Origin: Acidobacteriota bacterium
Lineage (GTDB): Bacteria; Acidobacteriota; Vicinamibacteria; Vicinamibacterales; UBA823
Reading direction: 5' to 3'
Assembly (NCBI GenBank): GCA_002730525.1
Contig: PCAK01000028.1
Coordinates: forward strand, 31,594-95,593
Length of the DNA stretch: 64,000 nucleotides
Positions 12,783 through 20,103 of the stretch are shown here, one piece after another. Positions within the stretch are counted from its first letter, which is position 1. Every line of letters begins with the position of its first letter. The notes under the pieces were generated by a model that was not told the DNA's origin, did no database searches, and saw only the letters and a program-made list of their open reading frames with translations. The position numbers and the translations under genes are program-made.

Positions 12783-13613
12783 CTAGCGCTGGCCCGAGCT
12801 TCCTTCGGACCTAGCGGCCCACTGCTCGGGATCGTGATGCTCGACATAGTGACGGCGATCGATCCAGCCCAGAATCATCGACCAGGTAATCCACCGTTTC
12901 TCGGGGCGGATGCCGAAGTAGACGTGGGCGATCACGAGCGTCACGAGCGAGACAGCCGACAAACCGTGAACGACGTAGATCATCCCCCACGTCGGGTCGG
13001 TGAAGATGTAGGGATCACGGGCCCACAGCGGCGTGTCGATGCGGAACATCATGAGAATGCCGGTCACGATCACGAGTCCGCCGGTCAGCGTGATCACGTG
13101 GTGATAGAGGCGATTCTCGAGCGGATACTTGCCGTGCTTCCGGGGCGCCGGGGCGTCCTGCCCGACGCTCCTTTTGAAGCGGCTGGTCGCGTCGCTGATG
13201 TCCTTTGGCCCGACCAGCATGGCCGAAAGGCCGAGCCAGAACGTCGCATGGATCGTGTGGTAGACGACCGACAGCGTCAGCACGACGCCGGCAACCCAGT
13301 GGATCGTGACCCACGGGAACTGGATGCCGATCACCGGCAGGAAGCCGGTCAACAGCAACGCCAGCATCGAGGCCGCCATGACCCAGTGAAACACCCGCGA
13401 CGCCAGGGAGTGCCGCGCGACCTTCTCGGGCACGCCGGCCAGCGCCGCCTCATCGATCGGCTGGGCTTCCTCCTTCACGAAGAACGCCAGCCAGACGGCA
13501 TGGGCCCCAACGAACAGGATCCCGAGCGCCGACGCGACGTATAGCAGGTCCCACGAGATTCGGATCAGGACCTCCTGGCCCCACGGGTCGGTCCCCCACG
13601 TCAGGAAGTTCAT
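12783..13613 (-). CDS. Cytochrome b subunit (formate dehydrogenase gamma/b561-like)
   Basis: A 276-residue integral membrane protein with about five transmembrane helices: DLLYVASALGILFVGAHAVW, FHWVMAASMLALLLTGFLP, IHWVAGVVLTLSVVYHTIH, LYHHVITLTGGLVIVTGILM and VHGLSAVSLVTLVIAHVYF. Several helix-embedded histidines are in positions suitable for heme b ligation. It is a di-heme-type cytochrome b that would pass electrons between the quinone pool and a soluble dehydrogenase. The ATG directly abuts the TAG of the FAD-subunit gene (TAGATG), so it is the membrane anchor of the same molybdo-flavoprotein operon. Confidence 0.85.
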   Translation of the reverse strand: MNFLTWGTDPWGQEVLIRISWDLLYVASALGILFVGAHAVWLAFFVKEEAQPIDEAALAGVPEKVARHSLASRVFHWVMAASMLALLLTGFLPVIGIQFPWVTIHWVAGVVLTLSVVYHTIHATFWLGLSAMLVGPKDISDATSRFKRSVGQDAPAPRKHGKYPLENRLYHHVITLTGGLVIVTGILMMFRIDTPLWARDPYIFTDPTWGMIYVVHGLSAVSLVTLVIAHVYFGIRPEKRWITWSMILGWIDRRHYVEHHDPEQWAARSEGSSGQR

Positions 13614-14612
13614 CTACGCCTCCGCGCGAATCGAGCGCTTCACCAGATTCCGCATCAGGGGAATCTTGTAGCCGTTGTGCCGCAGCGCGCGCGCGCCGCG
13701 AACCGCGAGTTCGCCGGCCCGCTCGGCCGTGGCCTCGTCCCGTGACCCACCACGCAGCGCGCCTTCCACCGCAGTCAGCCGCATCGGATACGGGGCCACA
13801 CCGTTGACCACGACCCGGGCATCCTCGATCGTGCTGCCGCTCACGCGAAGTGCCGTCGCCACATTCACCAGCGGGAAGTCCCACACCTGGCGGTCGCGCA
13901 CTTTCTCGAAGTAGAACGTCGCGCCGGCCCAGGTCGAGGGAATCCTAACGGCCGCGAGCAGGTCGCCCGGCTCCAGGACAGTCATCCGCGTGATGTCGAT
14001 GCTCGGGCCGATGAAGTAGTCGGCCGCGTCCATGACTCGCTCGCCGCCCGCGGTCTGCACTACCATCTGCGCGTCGAGCGCGATGAGCGCCGGCGCCGTG
14101 TCGGACGGGTTGACGGCGACGCAGCGGTCGGCCCCGAAAATGGCGTGCTCGCGATTCATCGACGTCGGCGTGTCGGCGTAACAGATGTTGCCGCCGGCCC
14201 GATAGCAGGTCCAGCCGTCGCGGTAGTACCAGCACCGCGTGTCCTGGCTGTTGTTGCCGCCGATCGTCCCCTGATTCCTAATCTGCGGTGACGCGACCAG
14301 TTCGGCCGCCTGCTGCAGCAGGCCGTAGCGCTCCCGAATGTCCGGGTGGCGCACGATGTCGGTCAGCGGCGTCATCGCACCAATCTCGAGACCGTCGGCT
14401 GTAGATTCGATCCCCTTGAGCGCGTCGATGCCGCCGAGATCGACGACAACCGAGGGCCGCTTCACGCGGTCCTTGAACCAGTCGAAGGAGTCGAGGCCGC
14501 CGGCCATCACCCAGGCCTGCTCGCCATGCTCTCGGAGCAGCGCCGCAGCGTCTTCCACGTTGGCCGGCTGGAACAGTTCGAACGCGGACATCATGTCGCG
14601 AATCACGGCCAT
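13614..14612 (-). CDS. FAD-binding medium subunit of CO/xanthine dehydrogenase family (CoxM-like)
   Basis: The 332-residue protein matches the medium flavin subunit. It has the N-terminal PCMH-type FAD domain (FELFQPANVEDAAALLRE, then VVDLGGIDALKGI, then LVASPQIRNQGTIGGNN) and the C-terminal CO-dehydrogenase flavoprotein domain (DFPLVNVATALRVSG). It holds FAD between the 2Fe-2S and molybdenum subunits in this family. The start at 14612 is supported by a perfect TAGGAGGT ribosome-binding site 7 nt upstream. The insert CWYYRDGWTCYRAGGNICYA is typical of 4-hydroxybenzoyl-CoA reductase-like or related subfamilies that can bind an additional 4Fe-4S cluster, though I am not certain. The large subunit expected next to it is missing. 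Confidence 0.9.
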   Translation of the reverse strand: MAVIRDMMSAFELFQPANVEDAAALLREHGEQAWVMAGGLDSFDWFKDRVKRPSVVVDLGGIDALKGIESTADGLEIGAMTPLTDIVRHPDIRERYGLLQQAAELVASPQIRNQGTIGGNNSQDTRCWYYRDGWTCYRAGGNICYADTPTSMNREHAIFGADRCVAVNPSDTAPALIALDAQMVVQTAGGERVMDAADYFIGPSIDITRMTVLEPGDLLAAVRIPSTWAGATFYFEKVRDRQVWDFPLVNVATALRVSGSTIEDARVVVNGVAPYPMRLTAVEGALRGGSRDEATAERAGELAVRGARALRHNGYKIPLMRNLVKRSIRAEA

Positions 14613-14627
14613 GATGATTACCTCCTC

Positions 14628-14810
14628 CTAAGATGCGCGAACCGCGAAGGCCTGATCGGCCGGCGGCCATGACGCATGCGCACTCGATTGCGAATCAGAG
14701 CGTCGAAGTTCGTCGTGACCTTCCGTACCCACCGCGAGCCACCAGCCAGACTCCATGGTCAGGCCTGACCCGAAGGTCGCGCGCGTAGGTTCAACGTCGG
14801 TCATTGTCAC
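14628..14810 (-). pseudogene. Short reading frame in the place of the missing molybdopterin-binding large subunit
   Basis: Between the 2Fe-2S gene (stop 14824) and the ribosome-binding site of the FAD gene, where this operon type normally has a roughly 750-residue molybdopterin-binding subunit, only 60 codons remain. The frame starts GTG/ATG at 14810/14804 and ends right on the TAGGAGG of the next gene, as a real preceding gene would. The sequence MTDVEPTRATFGSGL could be the native N-terminus, while the remainder (DSQSSAHASWPP) is unlike any part of the family I recognise. This looks like the scar of a deletion of nearly the whole gene. It could instead be an unrelated spacer; the identification of the remnant is an inference. 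Confidence 0.45.
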
Positions 14811-14823
14811 GCCTGTCAGTTGG

Positions 14824-15456
14824 TCACGCCTGCCGCATGTTCTCGGCGGCCTGCTCCATCGTATTCAGGATCTTGTTGTAGTCCGCACAGCGGCAGAGGT
14901 TGCCCGACAGCCCGTGCGCCAGGTCGGCGCGCGACGGATTCGGGTTGTCCTGCAGGTATCCCACCGCGGCCATCACGTAGCCGGACATGCAGAACGCGCA
15001 CTGGAAGCCCTGCTCGTTGACGATGGCCTGCTGCACCGGGTGCAGGGTTCCGTCCTCGGCCGCGAGCCCCTCGATCGTCCTGACCGAACGGCCTCGCACG
15101 CTGTGCGTCAGGATCGAGCACGAGTAGTGCGGGACCTCGTCGATGAGGACGGTGCAGGCGCCGCACTCGGACCGGTCGCAGCCGATCTTCGTGCCGGTCA
15201 ACCCCAGCTTGTAGCGCAGCGTCGTCGCCAGCGTTTCCTGGCGCATGACGTCGACGCGGCGCTGCTGCCCGTTCACGGTTATCGTGATGAGCCGCTCGAC
15301 GGCGCCCGGCGACGTCGGCTGGGCGAAGATGGAGCCCGCGCCCCGGAACATGTAGTTCGCCGATCCCACCGCGGCGCCCGCCGCGATGACACCCTTGATG
15401 AAGTTTCGACGGGAAACTCCAGGATCAGCCGCTTCAGTGATCTCGATGTCAGCCAT
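14824..15456 (-). CDS. Tat-exported 2Fe-2S small subunit of CO/xanthine dehydrogenase family
   Basis: The 210-residue protein starts with a Tat-type signal (SRRNFIKGVIAAGAAVGSA), so the enzyme would be periplasmic. It has two 2Fe-2S domains: a plant-type ferredoxin (IGCDRSECGACTVLID plus SCSILTH) and the helical second cluster (QCAFCMSGYVMAA and LCRCADYNK). Eight cluster cysteines are present. It transfers electrons from the molybdenum site to FAD. The ATG at 15456 is preferred over TTG 15477 because AAGGTG lies about 9 nt before it. It is the first gene of a minus-strand operon with the FAD and cytochrome b subunits. Without the large subunit in the window, this complex cannot be functional unless it is encoded elsewhere. 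Confidence 0.9.
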   Translation of the reverse strand: MADIEITEAADPGVSRRNFIKGVIAAGAAVGSANYMFRGAGSIFAQPTSPGAVERLITITVNGQQRRVDVMRQETLATTLRYKLGLTGTKIGCDRSECGACTVLIDEVPHYSCSILTHSVRGRSVRTIEGLAAEDGTLHPVQQAIVNEQGFQCAFCMSGYVMAAVGYLQDNPNPSRADLAHGLSGNLCRCADYNKILNTMEQAAENMRQA

Positions 15457-15716
15457 GGATTCGATCACCTTTCTCAACGTTCACGCCGAAAAACCCAAAC
15501 TCCGTTCGGCCGGAGCCAGCCAGGACCCCGCCGTCGAGCCTCGAACAGACGACCCCTGTAGCCAGCGATGCGCCCCGGATCATACTACGCTCGGGAGCCG
15601 TGAAAAACCCAATATTCCAGTCCCAGGCGGCCTCCCGCAGGTCCCGGGCACGACCCGACCGACGGCGGTAGCGTCGTGGACGAAAACCTGGTGTTTCTCC
15701 GTGTTTTCGCCTGATT

Positions 15717-17846
15717 CTACAGGCCGAGGGCGCTGGCCAGGAACGTCCACTGGTCAGCCAGCGCCTCGATCCGCATCCAGATCGGCGTCCCGGCGCCGTG
15801 GCCCGCGCGGGTCTCCACCCTGACCAGCACCGGATTCGCACAGCCCTGGGCGTACTGGAGCGCCGCGCCGAACTTGAAGCTGTGCCACGGCACGACTCGA
15901 TCGTCGTGGTCGGCCGTCGTGACCAGCGTCGGCGGGTAACACACCCCCTCCGCGAGGTTGTGGTACGGCGAATAGTCCAGTTGGGCCTCGAACTCGTCGG
16001 GGTCTTCACTCAGACCGTAGTCGGTCGACCAGTTCCGCGCGTTGGCGCTGGGCGTATGGTACCGCAGCATGTCCATCACGCCGACGGCCGGCAGCGCCGC
16101 GCCGAACAGCTCGGGCCGCTGGGTCATGACAGCGCCGACGAGTAGCCCACCGTTGCTGCCGCCCTGAATCGCCAGCCTCGGCGTCGAGGTGTAGCCCTCG
16201 GCGATCAGCCACTCGGCCGCTGCGATAAAGTCGTCGAAGACGTTCTGCTTCTCGAGCCTCGTCCCGGCCAGATGCCACGCCTCGCCGTACTCCCCGCCGC
16301 CGCGCAAGTTGGGGATCGCGAGCACCCCGCCCATCTCCAGCCAGACCAGCCGGGCGACGTTGAACGACGGCGTCATCGAGATGTTGAACCCACCGTAACC
16401 GTACAGCAGCGTCGGGTGGCTCTCATCCAACTCGATCCCTCTGGGCGCCGTCACGAACATCGGAATCTCGGTGCCGTCCTTCGAGGCGTAGAACACCTGG
16501 GTCGTCTCGAACGCCTCGAGATCGACGCCGACAACGGGCTGCCGGAACAGGCTCGATTCGCCGGTCTCGACGTCGTATCTGTAGACCGTCGCGGGCGTCG
16601 TGAAGCCGGTGAACGAGTAGAAGGTCTCCGGGTCGTCCGGCTCGCCGCCGAAACCGCCGGCACTGCCGATGCCCGGTAGCGCGACGTCCCGCACCAGCGC
16701 ACCGTCCTCGTCGTGTACGGCGACGCGCGCGTGCGCGTCGTGCAGGTACCGGGCGACGAAGTATCCACCGATGTGGCTGACACCCTGCAGCGTGTCGTCC
16801 GATTCAGGAATGACCTCCGTCCAGTTCTGGGGAGCCGGCCTCCCGACATCGACACCGATCAGCCGTCCCCGCGGCGCGCCATTGGTCGTCCGGAAGTGCA
16901 GGACATCGCCCAGGCTGCCGACGAACGTGTACATCGCGTCCCACTCGTCGAGCAGCGGCGTGAGTTCGGCGTCCGGATCGTCGAACCGGCGGAAGGCGAT
17001 CGCGTTCACCAGATTGCCTTCACTGATCCGCACAACGAGGAACCGGCCATCGTCGGTCACCGTGGCGTAGGGGTTTTGTCGCGTCTCACCCGGCACCCGG
17101 TAGACCAGCGTGTCCGCCGCCTGCGGCGTGCCGACCGCGTGACGGTAGATCGCCACCGTGGCGCCGCCGTCGCCTTCGCCGTCGGCCCCTTCCGGATACC
17201 GGCTGTAGTAGAAACTCTCACCGTCCGGCGCCCACGAAGGCGAGTTGAACTTGATGAACCGCAGCTCGTCGTCCAGGTCCTCCGCGGTCTCGACGTCGCG
17301 TACCTTCCAGGTTCGCCAGTCGGAGCCACCGTCAGACGTCGCGTAGGCGATAAGACGCCCGTCCGGACTAACCGACGTTCCGCCGAGCGACACCGTGCCG
17401 TCATCCCGGAACGTGTTCGGATCGACGAGGACGCGCGGCGCGTCATCACCGTCGAGCGACGTCGCCGTATAGAGGATGTCGTGGTTTTGCAGCCCGTCGT
17501 TCCGCTCGAAGAAATATCGCCCACCCCGCTTGACGGGCGGATCGACGCGCTCGTAGTTCCACAGTTCGGTCAGCCGTTCCACGATCCCCTCGCGGCTGAC
17601 GTTCGCCGCGAGATAGGGCCGCGACAGCGCGTTCTGCGCCTCGACCCAGGCCGCCGTCTCCTCGGCATCGAGCGCCTCGAGCCAGCGATACGGATCGGCG
17701 ACCTCGACGCCGTGGTACTCGTCGACGTGCGTGCCGCGCGGCGACTCGGGATAGGCCAGGCCTGCCGGTTCGGACGAACAGCCGCTCGATCCGAGCAGGA
17801 ACAGACTGACGACACAGGCGCCAACGACGCTTCGCAGCTTCAGCAT
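15717..17846 (-). CDS. Prolyl oligopeptidase family serine peptidase (S9A), lipoprotein
   Basis: A 709-residue S9A protein with a lipoprotein signal (SLFLLGSSGC). The start of the family domain is YPESPRGTHVDEYHGVEVADPYRWLE; a seven-bladed propeller and a hydrolase domain follow. Catalytic residues are visible: Ser in QGGSNGG, Asp in ADHDDRVVP and His in RAGHGAG. It cleaves short peptides after proline, here in the periplasm or outer membrane space. It is about 19 bp downstream of the DUF5916 gene in the same direction and so probably the last gene of the long VWA/MoxR run. The annotation as prolyl endopeptidase is firm; substrate choice is not. Confidence 0.9.
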   Translation of the reverse strand: MLKLRSVVGACVVSLFLLGSSGCSSEPAGLAYPESPRGTHVDEYHGVEVADPYRWLEALDAEETAAWVEAQNALSRPYLAANVSREGIVERLTELWNYERVDPPVKRGGRYFFERNDGLQNHDILYTATSLDGDDAPRVLVDPNTFRDDGTVSLGGTSVSPDGRLIAYATSDGGSDWRTWKVRDVETAEDLDDELRFIKFNSPSWAPDGESFYYSRYPEGADGEGDGGATVAIYRHAVGTPQAADTLVYRVPGETRQNPYATVTDDGRFLVVRISEGNLVNAIAFRRFDDPDAELTPLLDEWDAMYTFVGSLGDVLHFRTTNGAPRGRLIGVDVGRPAPQNWTEVIPESDDTLQGVSHIGGYFVARYLHDAHARVAVHDEDGALVRDVALPGIGSAGGFGGEPDDPETFYSFTGFTTPATVYRYDVETGESSLFRQPVVGVDLEAFETTQVFYASKDGTEIPMFVTAPRGIELDESHPTLLYGYGGFNISMTPSFNVARLVWLEMGGVLAIPNLRGGGEYGEAWHLAGTRLEKQNVFDDFIAAAEWLIAEGYTSTPRLAIQGGSNGGLLVGAVMTQRPELFGAALPAVGVMDMLRYHTPSANARNWSTDYGLSEDPDEFEAQLDYSPYHNLAEGVCYPPTLVTTADHDDRVVPWHSFKFGAALQYAQGCANPVLVRVETRAGHGAGTPIWMRIEALADQWTFLASALGL

Positions 17847-17864
17847 GGCTCTCTCCTATGGGCC

Positions 17865-20072
17865 CTAGCGCGCGATGAGGTAGTCGAGCTTGACGACGAG
17901 CTGGCGATTGCGGAGGAAGATGTCGCGTCCGAAGGTGTCGCGCGCTTCGTCGTAGGTGATGTAGAAGTCGCTGCCAAGCGTGTACCGCATGTTGAACCGG
18001 ACGCTGGTGTTCACCTGGTTCGTCGACGAGTTGTACTGGATGAGGCTCCGGATCGTCGTGCTGGGCGACAGCGCGTAGTCGATTCGCAGGATGCCGAGGT
18101 TGACCTCGAACGCGCCGTAGGGAAGATCGACGTCGTTCCGGATGTAGCGGGCCTCGACCGCGAACCGACTGTTGGGGCGCAGCCCCAACGTGACGTTGTA
18201 GTCGGTGCGTGTGCCGCCGAAGAACGTCTGGGGCACGTAGCGCAGCATGTAGTAGAAGCGCTTCGACGGGTTGCTGTTGAACATGAACTGGGGCTCACCC
18301 CATTCGTAGGTGCCCGGCGGAATGATGACGCCGGGTGCAATCCGGAACGGGAGATCGAGCACCTCGAGGCGGTCGTTGTAGACCAGGTTGATGAACGAAC
18401 CGTCCTCCATCTGGAAGCCGACCATGTAGTGGTGCCGGCGGGTCACGAGCCGATTGTTCTGGTCGGTCGTGTACAGCAGATTGTACATCGGCATCAGTGT
18501 CCGGATGTTCAGGCGCTTCGGACGTGGCGTCGGCGCGAAGTGGAGCTGCGTCGATCGGACGCCGCGCCGCGGCACGAAGCCGACTTCCGCGTTGAAGTTG
18601 TCCTGAATGTCGGTGTACTCGGCCCACAGGTTCCAGGCCGGCGACAACCAGCCGACCCGGCCGTAGTAGCCCATATCGCCGGTCGTGATGTTCGGACTCG
18701 ACGTCTTCGCCATGAACGAGTTGACCGAGAGGTTGCCGAACGACAGCGCCGTGTCGACGGCCATCGTCCGGTTGAAGCTCGAACCGTCGGCCGACTGCTT
18801 GTTGATGAACATCCCGCCGATCTTCGACTTCGCAAGAACATCGCGGCTGTAGCGCGAGACCAGGAAGTTCTCGCCCGACTCGCCGAACGCGTCGTCGGTC
18901 TGGATGTCCATCACCGCGATGTTGTTCCGCCCGGCCTTGCCGGTCAGCCGGCCGCCGGCGATGATCGGCACCGGTTGGCCGTCGTCCGATAGCCCGATCC
19001 GGCGGCTGAAGAAAAGGTCGGCGGTCTTGACGCGCGGCGTCAGCGCACCGACGGTGAACAAGCCGGCGTTCTCGAGGAAGAAGTCGCGCTTCTCGGGAAA
19101 GAACAGGCTGAAGCGGGTCAGGTTCACCTGCTGCTCGTCGACCTCGACCTGCGCGAAGTCGGTGTTGACCGTGACGTCGAGGTTCAGCCCCGAGGTCACG
19201 CCGTAGGTCATGTCGAGGCCGACGTCGCCGAAGCCGGTGCCGTCCATCTCGCCGGCCACCCGCTCGCCCTCCGCGCCCGCGACAACGAACGGCTTGATCC
19301 GCAGGTCGACGCCCTGGCTGAGCGACTCCAGCCCATCGAGCGAGCCGGCGAGGCTGACGCGCGTCAGGCTGTACGCTTTCGGAATTGGGGCCCAGAAGAC
19401 CGACTCGTTCTTCCGGCGGATCAGGCGGCTGAAGTTGATGCCCCAGCTCTGAGTTTCACCGGGAATGAAGCGGAGCGTCCGCATCGGGATGGCGATCTCG
19501 GCAACCCAGCCATCCTCGGTCCGCCGCGACCGGACGTTCCAGACGCCGTCCCAGTCGATGTTGATGTTCGAGTTGGGCCCGAACCCGGAGCCCTCGCCCT
19601 CCTCGAAGACCTGCTGCTCGAGCTTCGCGCCCAGCGGGTTCGTCGCGAACATGTAGCCCGAGCGCGAGTCGTTGAACGTGTCGATGATGAATTGGAAGTT
19701 GTCCTCGTTGAGCATCTGCTGCGAATCGCGCCGCATCTCGGTCGCAATGATGCCGTTGGGATCAGAATCGAACGCGCGGACGCCAATGTAGAGGTTGCTC
19801 GAATCGTAGAGTATCCGCACCTCGGTCCGCTCGGTCGCCGCCTCGCCCTCGAGGGGCTCTTGCTGCGTGAACTGCTCGACCACGGGCGCGTCCTGCCAAA
19901 CCGCCTCGTCCAGCCGACCGTCGATCGTCGGCGCCTCGTCGATCCGCAGGGCATCGACCCGGTGCGTGTCGCGGCTCGACGCCGACTGGGCGGCGCCCAG
20001 GACCGTGGCGGTCGCCAGCCAGACCGTGGCCAAGGAGAGCGCGCACCAATGACGGACAGAGATTCCTTGCAT
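17865..20072 (-). CDS. CBM9-like plus DUF5916 outer-membrane protein, exported
   Basis: The true start is the ATG at 20072 (MQGISVRHWCALSL); the open frame extends upstream only over another gene. A signal peptide is followed by a family 9 carbohydrate-binding-like domain (RIDEAPTIDGRLDEAVWQ) and a DUF5916 domain that includes FRLMVEP-type beta strands (SLFFPEKRDFFLENAGLFTVG, FFSRRIGL). DUF5916 is predicted to form an outer-membrane beta barrel. The protein is 735 residues and ends with RQLVVKLDYLIAR; the last residue is not the classical Phe/Trp. Family members sit next to TonB-type and glycan-utilisation genes, but here it stands between the VWA membrane protein and a prolyl oligopeptidase. 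It may bind or import saccharides or peptides. The function is not established. Confidence 0.8.
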   Translation of the reverse strand: MQGISVRHWCALSLATVWLATATVLGAAQSASSRDTHRVDALRIDEAPTIDGRLDEAVWQDAPVVEQFTQQEPLEGEAATERTEVRILYDSSNLYIGVRAFDSDPNGIIATEMRRDSQQMLNEDNFQFIIDTFNDSRSGYMFATNPLGAKLEQQVFEEGEGSGFGPNSNINIDWDGVWNVRSRRTEDGWVAEIAIPMRTLRFIPGETQSWGINFSRLIRRKNESVFWAPIPKAYSLTRVSLAGSLDGLESLSQGVDLRIKPFVVAGAEGERVAGEMDGTGFGDVGLDMTYGVTSGLNLDVTVNTDFAQVEVDEQQVNLTRFSLFFPEKRDFFLENAGLFTVGALTPRVKTADLFFSRRIGLSDDGQPVPIIAGGRLTGKAGRNNIAVMDIQTDDAFGESGENFLVSRYSRDVLAKSKIGGMFINKQSADGSSFNRTMAVDTALSFGNLSVNSFMAKTSSPNITTGDMGYYGRVGWLSPAWNLWAEYTDIQDNFNAEVGFVPRRGVRSTQLHFAPTPRPKRLNIRTLMPMYNLLYTTDQNNRLVTRRHHYMVGFQMEDGSFINLVYNDRLEVLDLPFRIAPGVIIPPGTYEWGEPQFMFNSNPSKRFYYMLRYVPQTFFGGTRTDYNVTLGLRPNSRFAVEARYIRNDVDLPYGAFEVNLGILRIDYALSPSTTIRSLIQYNSSTNQVNTSVRFNMRYTLGSDFYITYDEARDTFGRDIFLRNRQLVVKLDYLIAR

Positions 20073-20103
20073 CCTCAACTGAATAGGATAACGCAGCGCG
20101 CGG

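Noticed and set aside
16713..18992. 759-codon plus-strand open frame
   Set aside because: It spans two real minus-strand genes (prolyl oligopeptidase and DUF5916) and has shadow-type composition.
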